Origin: Owenia fusiformis
Taxonomy: Eukaryota > Annelida > Polychaeta > Sabellida > Oweniidae
Direction of reading: 5' to 3'
DNA: 60,000 bases
NCBI GenBank assembly: GCA_903813345.2
Contig: CAIIXF020000007.1
Location: 14,988,714 to 15,048,713 of the forward strand
Under the pieces are notes generated by a model. That model was not told the DNA's origin, did no database searches, and saw only the letters and a list, made by a program, of their open reading frames with translations. Positions 10,493-24,079 of this stretch are shown one piece after another (the first letter of the stretch is position 1; the number at the start of each line of letters is the position of its first letter). A program made the translations under genes and the position numbers.

Positions 10493-10992
10493 NNNNNNNN
10501 NNNNNNNNNNNNNNNNNNNNNNNNNNNNNNNNNNNNNNNNNNNNNNNNNNNNNNNNNNNNNNNNNNNNNNNNNNNNNNNNNNNNNNNNNNNNNNNNNNNN
10601 NNNNNNNNNNNNNNNNNNNNNNNNNNNNNNNNNNNNNNNNNNNNNNNNNNNNNNNNNNNNNNNNNNNNNNNNNNNNNNNNNNNNNNNNNNNNNNNNNNNN
10701 NNNNNNNNNNNNNNNNNNNNNNNNNNNNNNNNNNNNNNNNNNNNNNNNNNNNNNNNNNNNNNNNNNNNNNNNNNNNNNNNNNNNNNNNNNNNNNNNNNNN
10801 NNNNNNNNNNNNNNNNNNNNNNNNNNNNNNNNNNNNNNNNNNNNNNNNNNNNNNNNNNNNNNNNNNNNNNNNNNNNNNNNNNNNNNNNNNNNNNNNNNNN
10901 NNNNNNNNNNNNNNNNNNNNNNNNNNNNNNNNNNNNNNNNNNNNNNNNNNNNNNNNNNNNNNNNNNNNNNNNNNNNNNNNNNNNNNNNNNNN
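10493..10992. other. Assembly gap (500 N)
   Basis: Exactly 500 N, the same length as the second gap, so the size is probably nominal. ORFs drawn through it are artefacts. Confidence 0.99.
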
Positions 10993-13900
10993 ATTTATCT
11001 ATTAGACGATCTGACCCTGTTGTCTCATTAAAAGTTTTGAATAGGTAATAAATACATTTTCAAAATTAAAAGTCTTGTAGTTTCCGAACACATGAAATTA
11101 TAGTAGTTTGTGCAATTACATAATGAAGCTTATCTAATCATTTAAATCATCGAATATACTAACTTTTAAAATGGAATACAATTTACAATGATAAAGTAGC
11201 TGCTGCACCATAGGGTACAATTCAATGCTATATAGACATAAAATGATTACAAAACAATAAAATGCAATGTACTATAATGCAAACCAATACAATTAAAATA
11301 TTATTTACAATATACCATACAATAAAAAACAATATACGAAATCATACATATGATCATAGCAATTTTATCTATAAAAATTCTCTAGCTTTTGAAACGTAAG
11401 TTAACGTTACACCATCTATTGAACCACTGTTGAACTAGAATTTTAGTAATCTATTTCGTCTATTAGTTCATTACGTACAGTGGAAACGTTTTATGAGGAG
11501 CATCAATAGTACAGTTTATAGTGCATATATATATAAAAACAATCAATCAATATAATTCATATGTCATATATTTACACTTCAAAGACATATACCGGTTTCC
11601 AATTAGCAACGTTTTAAGCAAATTCATAGGTGCAAGTGCCCGCATTTTGAAATGATCAAATAAAACCTTTTTACTGAATTCATATATATTGCTAAGAGTT
11701 TGTTTTAAGAAACGCAGCCAAATGTTGTGAAAACTGATCTGAGCCATTGTCAATGAAAAACGGGTGGATAAAAGAACAAAAAGTCTGTAAAGAAACGAAG
11801 TACATTGAACTCAAATTAATTGATTTATCTAAATGTATCAATAATTTGAAACATATTGAAGTCATTGATGGAAGCTGCATGAACTATTTGACACATTGTT
11901 AGTCAACCGTGTTTCAAGAATTAAACATATTTGTCGAGTTTTTTGAGAATGCACATGTTTCTCCTTGAGGTTCAGTGTCATCAGTTGACCACGCTATTGA
12001 TAACAATAGAACAACTTCAATTAAGAAATAATCAAGAATTTGTAAAACTCTTGACAAAAGACGCTAATCCCCTGTTGAAACTTCATATTTCAAGTATTTG
12101 CACTACAGATTAAGACAAGGGTCAAATAAAACAAGGGTCAAGCAGTTAATGATTCCGGACTTACATGCATCTACACCATTTCTTGGAAGAATGGCATTAA
12201 ATTGCTAATTGAAGAGTAGAAATTAAGTACGATGATTCAAATACTAATCTAGTCGATTAATCCTCGCAAGAATTACTGTAAATATATGCGTAATCAAGAA
12301 ACAGAAGAATCCTTTTAGGATGGATTTATATCGTGGTTTGTTTCTGCTTTTGGTGTTGTTAGTATGTTAGTCCTTGCCTATAGTGTTATACTGTGGGATT
12401 GCATCACATGGTACACGTAGACCTTGTTTGAAGTGTGAGCTAACGCTCTATCGACTCGCACAACAACTGTGTCCGAGCCAAAAGTTCTCAGGCTTCGATC
12501 GATTGCAGTATCAACCATATCTTTCTTACAATATAATATCCCCTTCATTGGCTAGAATTAATTATAATGTATTACAAGATCTGTTGATTCTTTATTTTTG
12601 TTTTTAATGCAGCCCCTTTATAATCTTATTTTGGCGACATCTAAAGGTGAAACGCCTTGATGTTTAAAAATAAAATAGAACCACGGACTTTCTAAAGAAA
12701 CAAATTGATGAAGTGAGTTATCGCTTTTGATCTGAATGGCATATATTGAGTCCTCATTACAGTTTTCTTAAAATATCCTGGATGAACTTTTCATTTTATT
12801 TGTTAATCCTAAGTTTAGTATAATCTGAAATAAATAATTGAGATATTAAATATCGTTTACAGGCGTGATTAAAGATTTAAGATGCAGAAATGTCCAAAAT
12901 CATTAGAATTAGAAAAACGCACCATTTTAAATTTGTATTGCCAAATAACCTTCAGAATAAAGGACAATCATGAAATAAAGTCAGAATTGTTTTAGACTAT
13001 ATTATGGCAACATTGTACTGAATTTAGAAAGTTACTGTTAACTCCTTTTCTAGATTAGTATTTGTTTTAGTTGGATTTGCTCTCTGAAAATGAAAAGCTA
13101 TGGTTTAATAGGTGTAGGCGTCACTATGGTCATCATGATTGTGTCTGATATGGGGTGGGGGTTGAGCGTGTTGAGACCAGCAGTGATTCTCCAGTAACAT
13201 CCATGTCGTTTCTGTTAACCATTATCAACTAAATGCCATACTTTTGCAAAGTATGACGATGGATGCTCCATAAGACCACGCCCGATCCGTTGGAGTAGTT
13301 CTCCATACATATCTTTTAATTTGTGATTTTGGCTTCGTAAGGTTTTTCTGGATTCTGGAGTCATCAGTCATATGAAAGCTGGCTATGTCTTCTTCTACAG
13401 TATCCTACATTGATTTAAGCCCATGGCTCACTTAATAACACAGATGCGAGTACGTAGTTATCGGATTCACCACCAGGTGGCTGCAGATAACATGGTAGGG
13501 TATTTGAAATTAAAGTTCCCCTAAACTTGAATATTCATCAGTTTAAGTGGTTCAATTTTCATATTACCCTTATGTGTCATAGTTATACAAATTAGAATAT
13601 GTCCAGCAAAACGAAATATCATATGTCCAATATAAAAAAAGATATTTCAGTTTTTTGATTTTACAACATGGGCTTTATGGGGAACCTCCTGGATCTAGAA
13701 GTAACATTATCAAAGAAAAACACTTTTTAAAACTACATTTCCAGATGTAATCTTACATAAATATTACTTTGACTGAATTTTTAATTTTTAATGACGTAAA
13801 TCAAGATTATTTCTACTCGCATCTTGTCTATTGTCGATGGAGAACATTTTTTTGAATACTGTGACCACCAGGTCAAAGTATAAGACTTGCATAAAATTAA

Positions 13901-15307
13901 ACGTGTGCATTAGACCACCGGGAATTCATTGAATCGTGTGCTTGAATTCTTTTCATGTTGTTGGGATAGGAGCCCTACAAAAACGCAATTCTCACCTTTA
14001 ATCACCTTGACAATACATCTTCGGGGCATGCGTTCATTTGCCTATTTCTGATTCTAATAATATTATTGAGAGCTTTATAGAAAGTTTATGGATTTTGCAA
14101 CTCACTTATAGCACGTTTATGACGTATAACTTATGAAGCGTTTGATTAAGTCAACATTTATCGCGCAGCTCTGTACGTCCATATTAAGTGTGATATTCTT
14201 ATAAATCGTCGTCTATAACGCAAGCGCAATAAATGATGACGTTATCAAACGCCTCATAAGTTATACGTTATATGGGACTAATAAACATGCTATTAGTGAG
14301 ATGCGAAAACTTTCTATATAAATCATATTTTCTGGTCTATGTTATATTACTAATTGTATATATATTGGGACGTCAGTATAACGGTTAGTGTACACATGTG
14401 CGCAAACAATTTTTTTGTTAATTACAATACTGTATTTTTAACAGACACACATCATAACATATTAATATTTGTGTTTTCTTGAACTATCATGATTGGCTCT
14501 GATGACCTTAATTGATTTATTACAGAATGGCTCAGATTTTGAGTCCGCCATTCGCGTCCAATTTGAAAATAAAATGATCATGCAAAAATCATGCAGATGC
14601 AAGGGTAAGGAAGAATCACTAACAATGTCCTCAATTCCTTCAATATATTGATTTCTGTATTCAATTCCCAAATATTTGGAGAGGCTATAGCAAAAACTGA
14701 TAGTCCTTACAATGTATACATATTATCTGCACAATAACTAATCATATATCGGGATACAATATCAATAACATTGTTTAAAATTCGTGATAAACAGAAAAGA
14801 TAACAACAATTCCTTATTCAGGCCGTTTACATTAAAACCATATTTACTCATTAAATTCTTAATCATTTGATAATCAAAGAATAACAACTGTCAAAGTGTC
14901 AATACTAAATTTTCAAAAAAATCTACATTAAATTTTATTTCATTGGTGAAAGTAAAAAGAGCAATTTGAGGTATATTTATCAAGAAATAACAAGCGATAA
15001 ATGTCGCAATGGCGGTAAATCGTCAATGACAATGATAAGAGCAACGCGCCACGTAGTCTTCTTTCGAAAACCATATTGTAATATAATCTGCGTCATCACA
15101 GCTAAAGTACAACATGTAAATACACTTATATAAATAATTTATATATATTACAATGTTTGTTAAGTTTTGGTGGTGCTTTCATGACGGTGTTTAAGTCGCG
15201 TGTCAACGTTTGACTGCAACGGTTTGGAGTGTGCCTTCGTTCGATACCAGAATCCTATTGGCTACTTGCACAATTCCTACGCGTGCTCCTGTTTGCGCAC
15301 TTCGGTC
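10993..15307. other. AT-rich intergenic region upstream of the Ptf1a-like gene
   Basis: No supported gene. Short ORFs here lack conserved features. It contains simple AT-rich stretches (about 11220-11360) and the foldback element at 14071-14322. An inverted CCAAT (CCTATTGGCT) at about 15252 and the TATA-like site at 15308 mark the probable promoter end. Regulatory elements for a developmental gene are expected here but cannot be identified by eye. Confidence 0.4.
14071..14322. mobile_element. Palindromic foldback element (about 250 bp)
   Basis: The two halves are imperfect inverted copies along nearly their whole length. Strong pairs are CTTTATAGAAAGTTT / AACTTTCTATATAAA and ACGTATAACTTATGA / CTCATAAGTTATACGT. 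The centre lies near 14195. It has no coding potential and could be an old MITE. It sits about 1.1 kb upstream of the Ptf1a-like start codon. Confidence 0.55.
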
Positions 15308-15313
15308 ATATAA
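15308..15313 (+). promoter_or_regulatory. Candidate TATA box of the Ptf1a-like gene
   Basis: CATATAAC, about 120 bp before the start codon, with an inverted CCAAT box about 55 bp further upstream. This would place transcription initiation near 15340. Judged by spacing and motif only. Confidence 0.45.
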
Positions 15314-15431
15314 CCCTACTCGATTGTTCTAAGCACTTTCAAACAAGTTCAATACTTCCGTAGTTAAACAACTATTTAGATCTTTGATTAAAGGAATAAA
15401 AATAACTTAATAAGATTAATTAATAGAAAAA

Positions 15432-18400
15432 ATGATGGAAAATTTGGATTTCGACAATGTTGGCAATGACTTTTTACCAGATTATGGCCAGGATGCCTTT
15501 AATGAATCATTTTCGGACAATATGAGTGAAAATATGTACGGAAGCCCGGGGGAAATGTCAGACCAGGAAAACATCGGGAAAAGTGGCAAGCGACGACGGA
15601 AACGATGTCCCCAACAACAAGTTCACCAGCGCCATGCAGCTAACATGCGTGAGCGCAAACGTATGCAATCCATCAACGAGGCATTCGAGGGACTTCGTAC
15701 ACACATTCCGACTCTTCCGTACGAAAAAAGACTATCAAAAGTTGATACACTTAGACTTGCTATAGGTTACATAAGTTTTCTTGGAGAACTTGTACAAACT
15801 GATATTAACTCCAAAGAAAACATGAACAGTCAGTGCTCCGAAACTCCAAGGAAAGTCATCATTCACTGTCACAATGGTACGTATCTAACACCTCTGCATG
15901 TTTTCTATGGTGTCACATTTAACATGCAGTGGAACGGTCGATAACCAGTCTCCGGACCGGGGACTAACAGTTGGTTTGATGCCCCGGATGCCAGGGGGTG
16001 CTCACTGTGATCAAGACAAGCTTATTTTGTTTTAACAAGGTTGGATAACTTTTAAAACTTCCCCCAAGGCACGTGCGACGTATCGATACAATTATATATA
16101 AAACGAGAACTATACATAATTAATCAGTCTAGCTAATCATGCACGTGTGGATGAGAAAATATCCAAATACTATCCTAAATACCCGCTTTAATCCAGTTAA
16201 ATCGTTGATCCACAGAACACTGGGAGATCTCGTTACCATTGCATTATCTGACAGGTTAAACGGATAATTTTTCAAATCGAACTTTCAATATGTAATTATA
16301 AAACATAAATGCAAATTGGACGTTTAATAACATGACATTTGACATTAATTACAGACTTTATATTTTGGCTTATTTTAACGCTATCTAAAAATCAAACTTG
16401 AACGATGAAAATGGATTTGTTTTCATTATTAGTAATTATTCAAAGAGAATTTCAAATATTTTATTGAACAAATATGAAATTTAAGATGCGTTTTATGAAA
16501 CACAATCTGTATATATAAAGTTTGTCTGTATTTGTTTAATCTTCAAATGTAATTCAGCATATCTAATTGGGACACCTAATACTTTTCTTGACATGATCCG
16601 GGATTGCTTTGAGAGAAGTCAATTTTGAATCGAAATCAAAACACGAAGAACATACAGAAATAATTTAAGTCACACCTTGAAGCAGGAAAGCGTGTGCGGA
16701 GTTTAAAAAATCCAATTATTTAAGCGGATATCTAATTCAAACCAAAGAATATAATATAGTGTGGTCCAAAAATGATTTGTCTTCTGAACGATTTTTACCA
16801 TGAGCAAAATAAACAAAAATCGTAAAAAATGAAATTCACATGTTAGCTCGATTAAACGTTTTTTGTGAGACTTCTAATAAATCAAAATTATATGTCACAA
16901 ATAAAACGCTTCAACAAGTAACATTTTTGTTGTTAATTTATGAAATTATTCAGTATTTTTGGCTGATTGGATTTTATGTTTCACGGGTCACGGCTAGGAA
17001 GACCCCATTTGTATGACTCTCCATGAGACTGGTTTTCATGAACCAAATCAATTTAACCTTTTTTAATTGACAAAATTATTAAGTTTCAGGATTAATTGAA
17101 GCGTATGCGCTATCTTCATGAAAATGAAAAACATCATCGGCGTGTCGACAAAGCACAGGAAAGAAAGGCTATCATAACGGGTATCAACTACATCATAAAA
17201 ACATTAAGTGAAACAAAATAAATATAATGCTAGACCCAATGTATATCTGACACTAATCTCCCAGATGAAATGAAATTAGAAAAAGGTTTCTAACAAACAT
17301 AGATTTCACTTTAGATAAGCTATAGCCATTGTTTTACTAATGTACAACTTGTTCCAAACGTGGAGAACAAAATTATGGTCATTCATTAACCTCATTAGCG
17401 ATTCAAGACACTTCTACTTATTACCACTGACTTCTTACAACAATATGAAAAACTCTCAAAAACAGAAATATAGCACCTCGAGTATCCCTTAACAGCGTAT
17501 ATTGCTTGTCCGAACGACGCTCGCCAAGGCTGCTTTATTGCAGTTTCTTGTTTAAACTACCAATACAATCATACTTAATTTTTTATAATTGTTCATTGTT
17601 TTACATTTACTACAGACGCTCGTGTGTTTGCATATCTTAATATGTGACTTGTATGGAGTTAAACAATGCTCACTTTTACTGTCAATGTCATAATTAAAAA
17701 AAGCTAGTATGTAATCATACACATGTAAATTTAATTTGAAAACCCAAGTCTGGACATCGTTTGACTAATTTATTTTTGAACGCACTTCAGCATTACAACG
17801 ATAATCAATCACACCACGGTGGACACATTTAGCATCATGTCCTCATGTTTTATACCTCACACGAAACATCTAAAACATATCTTTTATTATCATTCTTCAA
17901 GAAGCAGACAATCCAATTAAATAAAACTATAATTAAATTATTAACACTCGTCATAAAGAGAGGATTGGCCACGAGTCTAGCCTTACACGATTGAAATGGA
18001 GTGGAAGATGATTTAAAGTGCCACTTCACCTATGAAAACAAAGATTCTCATTAATTCATTTCTCCAGATATTTTCCTATTTTTATGAAGTTTTGCTCTAT
18101 ATTTACACATACTCTACTTACACATCCCCTAGAGATGGTGTTTGCTTATTGTGGATTGATATTCTACTATAGAAATAATCTTAGGAAACCGAAGTCGGTG
18201 ATAAAAAATGCAATGGAAAGCATTTGGAAAAATACAATACCCCAAATAAACCCGAGATTGAGTTATTAATTACTCAAGGATGTAATATCAATATCATATC
18301 AAATAAGTTACTTACATTTTTATTGTAATTAAATACGCTCTCTATTATTTTATAATATTACATAATGTTGATTTGTATTTGACTTAATGTATTTTGTAAT

Positions 18401-18807
18401 TCATACATGTAAATTCATTTTTATGATTTATGAACAATACAAACAGGTTGAGCCACCATCACAGTGCTTTTTGTTCTTCTTTCTATCATAGGACGACTGT
18501 TAAAAGATTCTCATCATTCAGTAACGAGAACAAAAGCATTATTCTTCTAAAATACAATTCTTAATCTTAAAGATTTAACAAATATTCTTTACTTTCAGGC
18601 ATCTCTGATGATGGCGAACAATATGGGCTTCCTCCATTAGCAGGACATTCACTCTCTTGGAATGACGAGAAAAAACTAAATATGGGGCCAAATGGCAATA
18701 CCATGACTGCCAAAATATGGACACCAGAAGACCCAAGAAAAAAGAAAGGATATCTTAACAACAATACGGATTGTACTACACTATTAGATTCTCCATTAGA
18801 TTTATAG
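15432..18807 (+). CDS. ptf1a: Ptf1a-like bHLH transcription factor
   Basis: Two exons, 15432-15876 and 18599-18807, phase 1 junction, 217 residues. The bHLH spans about residues 67-121: basic region [16 protein letters not shown] (E74 of RER contacts the E-box), helix 1 through [10 protein letters not shown], then the loop and helix 2 ([18 protein letters not shown]). An acidic N-terminus and a basic KRRRKR stretch precede it. Exon 2 holds the Ptf1a-specific C-terminal motifs: [15 protein letters not shown] and [11 protein letters not shown], which in vertebrates contact RBPJ within the PTF1 complex. The family role is specification of pancreatic, hindbrain, retinal and spinal inhibitory lineages in vertebrates, with neural or gut roles in invertebrates. 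Two adjacent ATGs open the frame; the first is used here. The intron is 2.7 kb. The protein is shorter than the mammalian form, mostly through a shorter N-terminus and linkers. Confidence 0.95.
15877..18598. other. Intron of the Ptf1a-like gene
   Basis: AT-rich. No internal gene, tandem repeat or complete mobile element recognised. E-boxes occur, but at a density I cannot distinguish from chance. Confidence 0.5.
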
Positions 18808-21800
18808 GATTATGACGTGACCAAATCATAACAATCTCAACCGGAACCGGAAATAGCGCAACGCCAATCATCAGAAAAATGCTACAAGGTGCCATCTATG
18901 TTTCACGTCTGTTCATTTTTTCTGTTTTTTAAATGAGCAATTATACGTTAGAATATTTCATTTTATTGAAGGTTATAATTTTTAACACCAACACAATATT
19001 TATTCTGAAATGATTTGCGTTACCGCAAGGCAGTTGCCCTTTAAATAAGACGTACGTGTTGCTGATTTCCATAAAACAAATGCTTTAGTTATTTATTTAA
19101 AAGTGTGCAATACATATAAGACTTGGGATCGTTCACTAATTTATTTTCCAATAACTGAATAGATTAAGGATGCTCTCAAACAATTTAACTGTAATATAAA
19201 TGACATAGTATACTAGAATTAGGGATTGGTGCAATAGTAATACGGCTATGGAATATAATAATAAAGATGCATCCACAATTGACAAAGTGCAAATAAGCAT
19301 TTTTCAAAAATGCTAAGTAAGGACTCGCATCTAATGTATGCTTCCTTTTTACATTGCCAAATACTGATGCTAAGAAAAAGTGTCCTATTATAGCTTAGTT
19401 GCCCAGGTGGAGTTGCTTTTTAACAAGTAAATACATGTTATACATATCTAATTTATTAGCATTCTAAAATGCAACCGTATGTAACCAAAAAAGGTATTAT
19501 TCTATGAGGTATATTGGTATTGGTTATACTGTAGATGTTAACGCTATTTTTATATTTATTTACAAAACTAATCAATTGAGTTAATACATACGTTGTGGTT
19601 AGTGATAATAAATTATTAACGATGGCGTGTGCCGCTGTTGACTCGAGCAGTTGGATGGAGAGGGGAACAGTCTTGAAGTCTCAAAACATAATTTTATTAT
19701 ATGTTCATTGTCGTATTATTTTATAGATATGAACGCACCATGGGGTGTGATATTTATAGCATTAAACACAGATCTAAGGGTCATTTATTAAGTATGTCTC
19801 GATTAAATGTTGACACAATGATATGTATATACGATCTATATAGAGATATTATTTTATAAAAGAATTTAACATTAAAAATATATTGAACAGAAACCAGGTG
19901 TTTTCTTCTTATATTTTTCCCAGTAGAATTTATTGCAACTATATATCATTGCGGCTAGGGTTGAGCGCATAATTGGTTTTAAATCCTCCTACTAAGTCCT
20001 TAAACCCAACCTTTTTATGCCTCTCCCTAACAACTGAATATTAATATCGGTGATCAGTAATGAGTAAAACAGAGAAACGCTCCTGAAACACAATTAAGCA
20101 TTTTATAAATAGAAATTAACAACAAAAACACATCTTTTGTTTTTCTTCAAAGTAAACATTCATAATCGTGTTTAGTGATAGCAAATTTGCATATAGTAAT
20201 ATCATATACTTGAAAAGCATGATTCCCTTGTTGAATGTAATTATATTGTATTGTCCATATTCAATGACAATTAAATAATACAGCCCCGCCATCCAGTTTA
20301 CATATTGCACTGGGTAAGATGGCGTATAATTTGATTAAAATAGAGCAATGTCTTGGATTATTTTATATGCAAAATTGATGGCGATTTGTAGATGGATTTC
20401 TCGCTTAAGTGGTTTCGTAAGACTTGGATCGATCATTCAACGGGGTAGCCACATAGACAGCTGGATACGAGCTCCAACTTTCCCTTCATATATTACACCG
20501 GAGCGACATTAAGAGTGAGCTAACTAGATTCAATTAGGGTTACACCTTAAACGAAGATAACGTACCTCTGCCAAACGTTTTGACAATTAATAACCTGACT
20601 TGACACGACACTGTTATGGCTGTTGTAATTATATCATAAAAAGAGAAAATAATTAAGTACTTATGATAAGGTTGAAATTACAGTTAAGAAAAAGATACTG
20701 TTACTGTGTGGTTAGACCTTGACAAAAGTTTATTTTATTTCAAAAAATGATTAATTGCCAATTCACTCCTTAAAACTACAAATTGATAAAAATGAAAATA
20801 CAACTCAAGTTTTAGTAAGTTTAATAATAGAGATAGTTTCTTTGTTCAACTTAACATAAATTGTGTACAAGATTCAATTCACGTGAACTATATAGAGCAT
20901 CATCAGAAAAACTTATATTCATTTTACCAGAGCCCATGATTTTACGTAGCATTAATACGATATCGATCTGAATTTTAAAAAAGATTATAATATTCCAACA
21001 GTCACTTTGACAGATAGGTTGATCACACTTTAAGCATAGACAGTTTATCAAAGATATATCTTAATACCAGATAAGCATATCGGTATATTATACCACTTGA
21101 ATATACGAGGACTCGTCGTACGTATTGTTCCAATTCGCCTTGTTTTACGTACAATATAGATTTGCCCAACTCATTATAACCTTGTTCAATACCGCATTGT
21201 CGTCCAATATTTTCTAATTGATTGATCCAGCATGATTCTTTGGACAAGAAGTACAAACTGAGTAAGATATTGACTTGCACATAAGGAATTCACCTTCATT
21301 TTACCGTCTAAAGTCCCCTTCCATATAATTATCAATAAATTGTCCATGTACTCATTACCATACATGTAAAATTGAATGACTTAATGAATATATTGTCCGG
21401 TGATACTAAGAGCAATTTTGGTCATAACATTTTCATTCTTTCATACTTTTTCATGCTTTTTGTTCAAGGAAGGGGTTTATAGTTTGAATTCATGTAGGGA
21501 AACTCTTGTGTTACCGTGACAATAGAAACGGATCTAATATCTGAATAAGCTGTTGTTTTAGGGAAAAAGATCGATGTCGATTGTTTGATTCATGTCTTTG
21601 GATATCTCAATCAATCGACGAATATATTTTACAATATTCCTCATATATGGGTCAGAAATACTTTCGTAGTTAAAATTATAGAAAATATAGATATTTCTTA
21701 ACCTCGAAAATGAACCATTTGACCTATTTCAAAATGAAGAGATGTTGAATCCAATATGTAAACATACATTGTGCCATTCATTGTCTTTAAGGGACGATAT

Positions 21801-23936
21801 CACCCACACTGACACTTGACAAGTTCCGGCAAAGGAAATCATTTCAAGTGAAGCTTTCCTTGGTGCAAATTGATCTTTCCGCGCATTATTTCTATTGCTA
21901 ATTCGAGGTTAATCTCCTATATATTGACAAATGGATCCTGGCATAGCACACATCCAATATGATTAAATAAAATTAATATTTACTTTTGTATTATTAGTGA
22001 GATCGACATTAACATCATTATATCACAATGACAATAGTCTATCAACTTTCAATTAATGCCTGGAGAGCTGGGCCGGATAACATCCCGGTTGCAGTGCCCG
22101 GTTGGCATTCCTGGCTGAGTTTTTAATACATTTACGATTTAAAATACTTATTGTATGTTGCATCTCTAATTTTGTATATGGGAATAGTTCGAACTATTTC
22201 ATATTGTGCATAAAGGTATTGTTGCATAACTGTGAGTATCTCTGTTATGGTGAGTATCTCTGTTATGGCTATGAAGAAATGACAGGGTATGCTTTAATAA
22301 ACTACATGTAATTTTTATTTCAAATGTTTCTCCACACCAGTGTAATTTATTCGCTATTACGCTGTACCGGTCTCTTACGGAAGTTACAGCTAAATGTTTG
22401 TTATGGCATTATATAAATAAACTTTCATCGTCAACTGAATTAAAAATCTTTTCACTGAATAATGCTGTTGATGTTAAAATACTTTCTTACAAAACGCAAA
22501 TCTTAAAATAGAGTAACACTACGTATTGACAAAAGCATTTTTTTTTATTATATTCTTTCCGTGACTCGCCACACAAGGTGGAAATGTTTGACCAACGTTC
22601 ACCATGGCACATTTTGCGTGATGAATCCTGTACTTGTAATATCTGTTTAAACGAATCAAATGTCAGAACTGCAATTTATACATCTTTATTAGTCTTGGAG
22701 TTTGTGGAGAACAAACAGAGGAGTGATGTATCTGCGTTGATATTTGGTTAGGTGGTCTGGTCTGCATCAGGTACTTTCACGAATCAAATGAACATAACTA
22801 GAAAATCGATTCATGTAGTGACAAGACATGCTTTCACTCTTCAAATACCTCATTCAGTCTCAAGTTGCCATGGATAACATCGCGTTTGAAGTTGAAATCA
22901 TGTCAAAATCTTCCTGATAATTTATGATAATTCTAAGTTCATATTTACTCGATCAGTGAGATGTATTTGCGCACATGTATGTCGCGTTTGGAGTTGGTTC
23001 TTGTCCACGTTTGATGACTGTGGTGTAAGTGATTTCTAATATACCTGTACTGAAAGCAAAGATGCTGAGTTTGATTCCCCAGAAAATAAATGCAATGGTA
23101 GTAATCAAGTCAGCAATATTCACAAACTCCAAAAGCGCTTGTATCTAAAGTATGTTGTCAGAATTCATAATAGTTTATCCAACAACTTTTTACTTTCATA
23201 TTACAAAAGAAATGCAAGACGTATTACTTAGGACAAAGTATACATTTAAAGAGGGTAGCTTGTTGAATTTCAAAACATCTGAAGCATCAAGAGGAAATTA
23301 AATTGACTGGACGCATTTTCTTTTTACTGGCAATGCTAGATTTGGCTTTTTTGGCGGCTCAGAAAAAATGGCCTTTGAAAATAAGTTGTTGATCTTTATT
23401 CTTAAAATATTCGAATTTACCACCACAAAACTTAAAATATCCTTTCAGATCATACTGACTTATATACTCTACTTTATTTGTACAACACATTTGGTCATCA
23501 CCATTGGAAAAATGAGCGAAAGTCACATGCATTCACCAACCTAATTTTAGCGTATAATAATGTTAAATAATTTATGCATAGTAGGGTTCAATGAATTCAG
23601 GATGATTTTAAAAACACAAGGGTCTTGTATGAAATTTTGGGCTAAGATACAAGACACGGGTGCATTAAATCACCCACAATTCAATGAGTCATGTGCTTTA
23701 ATTGAACCAGAAGCTTTGCAAGAGCGTTGGAAGTTTATCATTTTGACCTGTATGAGCACTTGACTTCTCATTTTGATATTATATATTTCTTTTATTGACA
23801 ATTGTATCAAAACATGACACATTAGTCTACTATTTATAGTGTCATTCATGAACTTAATGAGGGTATTCAATTTTACTGACATAGAAATTATCGTTCATTT
23901 GTTGTAAAATGCATATTGTATCATATTATATTATGA
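18808..23936. other. Ptf1a 3' UTR and gene-poor AT-rich region
   Basis: A possible poly(A) signal AATAAA lies at 19260-19265, 450 bp after the stop. The rest has no ORF with recognisable features and no clear repeat structure. At about 22229-22268 the phrase GAGTATCTCTGTTATGG occurs twice in tandem. Confidence 0.4.
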
Positions 23937-23937
23937 G

Positions 23938-24078
23938 GTTATATAATGGTTGATTCCGTATATCGTGTTTATACTCAAGTGAGTATATGATATATTCACG
24001 AGTTACTGAAGGGGACGACTGAATATATCATATACTCACGAGAGTATAACGATATACAGAATCAACCATTATATGATC
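23938..24078. mobile_element. Near-perfect palindrome (about 140 bp)
   Basis: Arms of about 57-64 bp (sharing TATAATGGTTGATTC and GTGAGTATATGATATAT) flank a 20-bp spacer around 24004-24019. RNA from either strand would form a long hairpin. It abuts the left end of the TIR element at 24080; it may be a separate MITE or a terminal structure of that element. Confidence 0.7.
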
Positions 24079-24079
24079 T

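Noticed and set aside
10481-11005. A 174-codon ORF spanning the first N run
   Set aside because: It is open only because N is translated as X. The same holds for all ORFs crossing 58001-58500.
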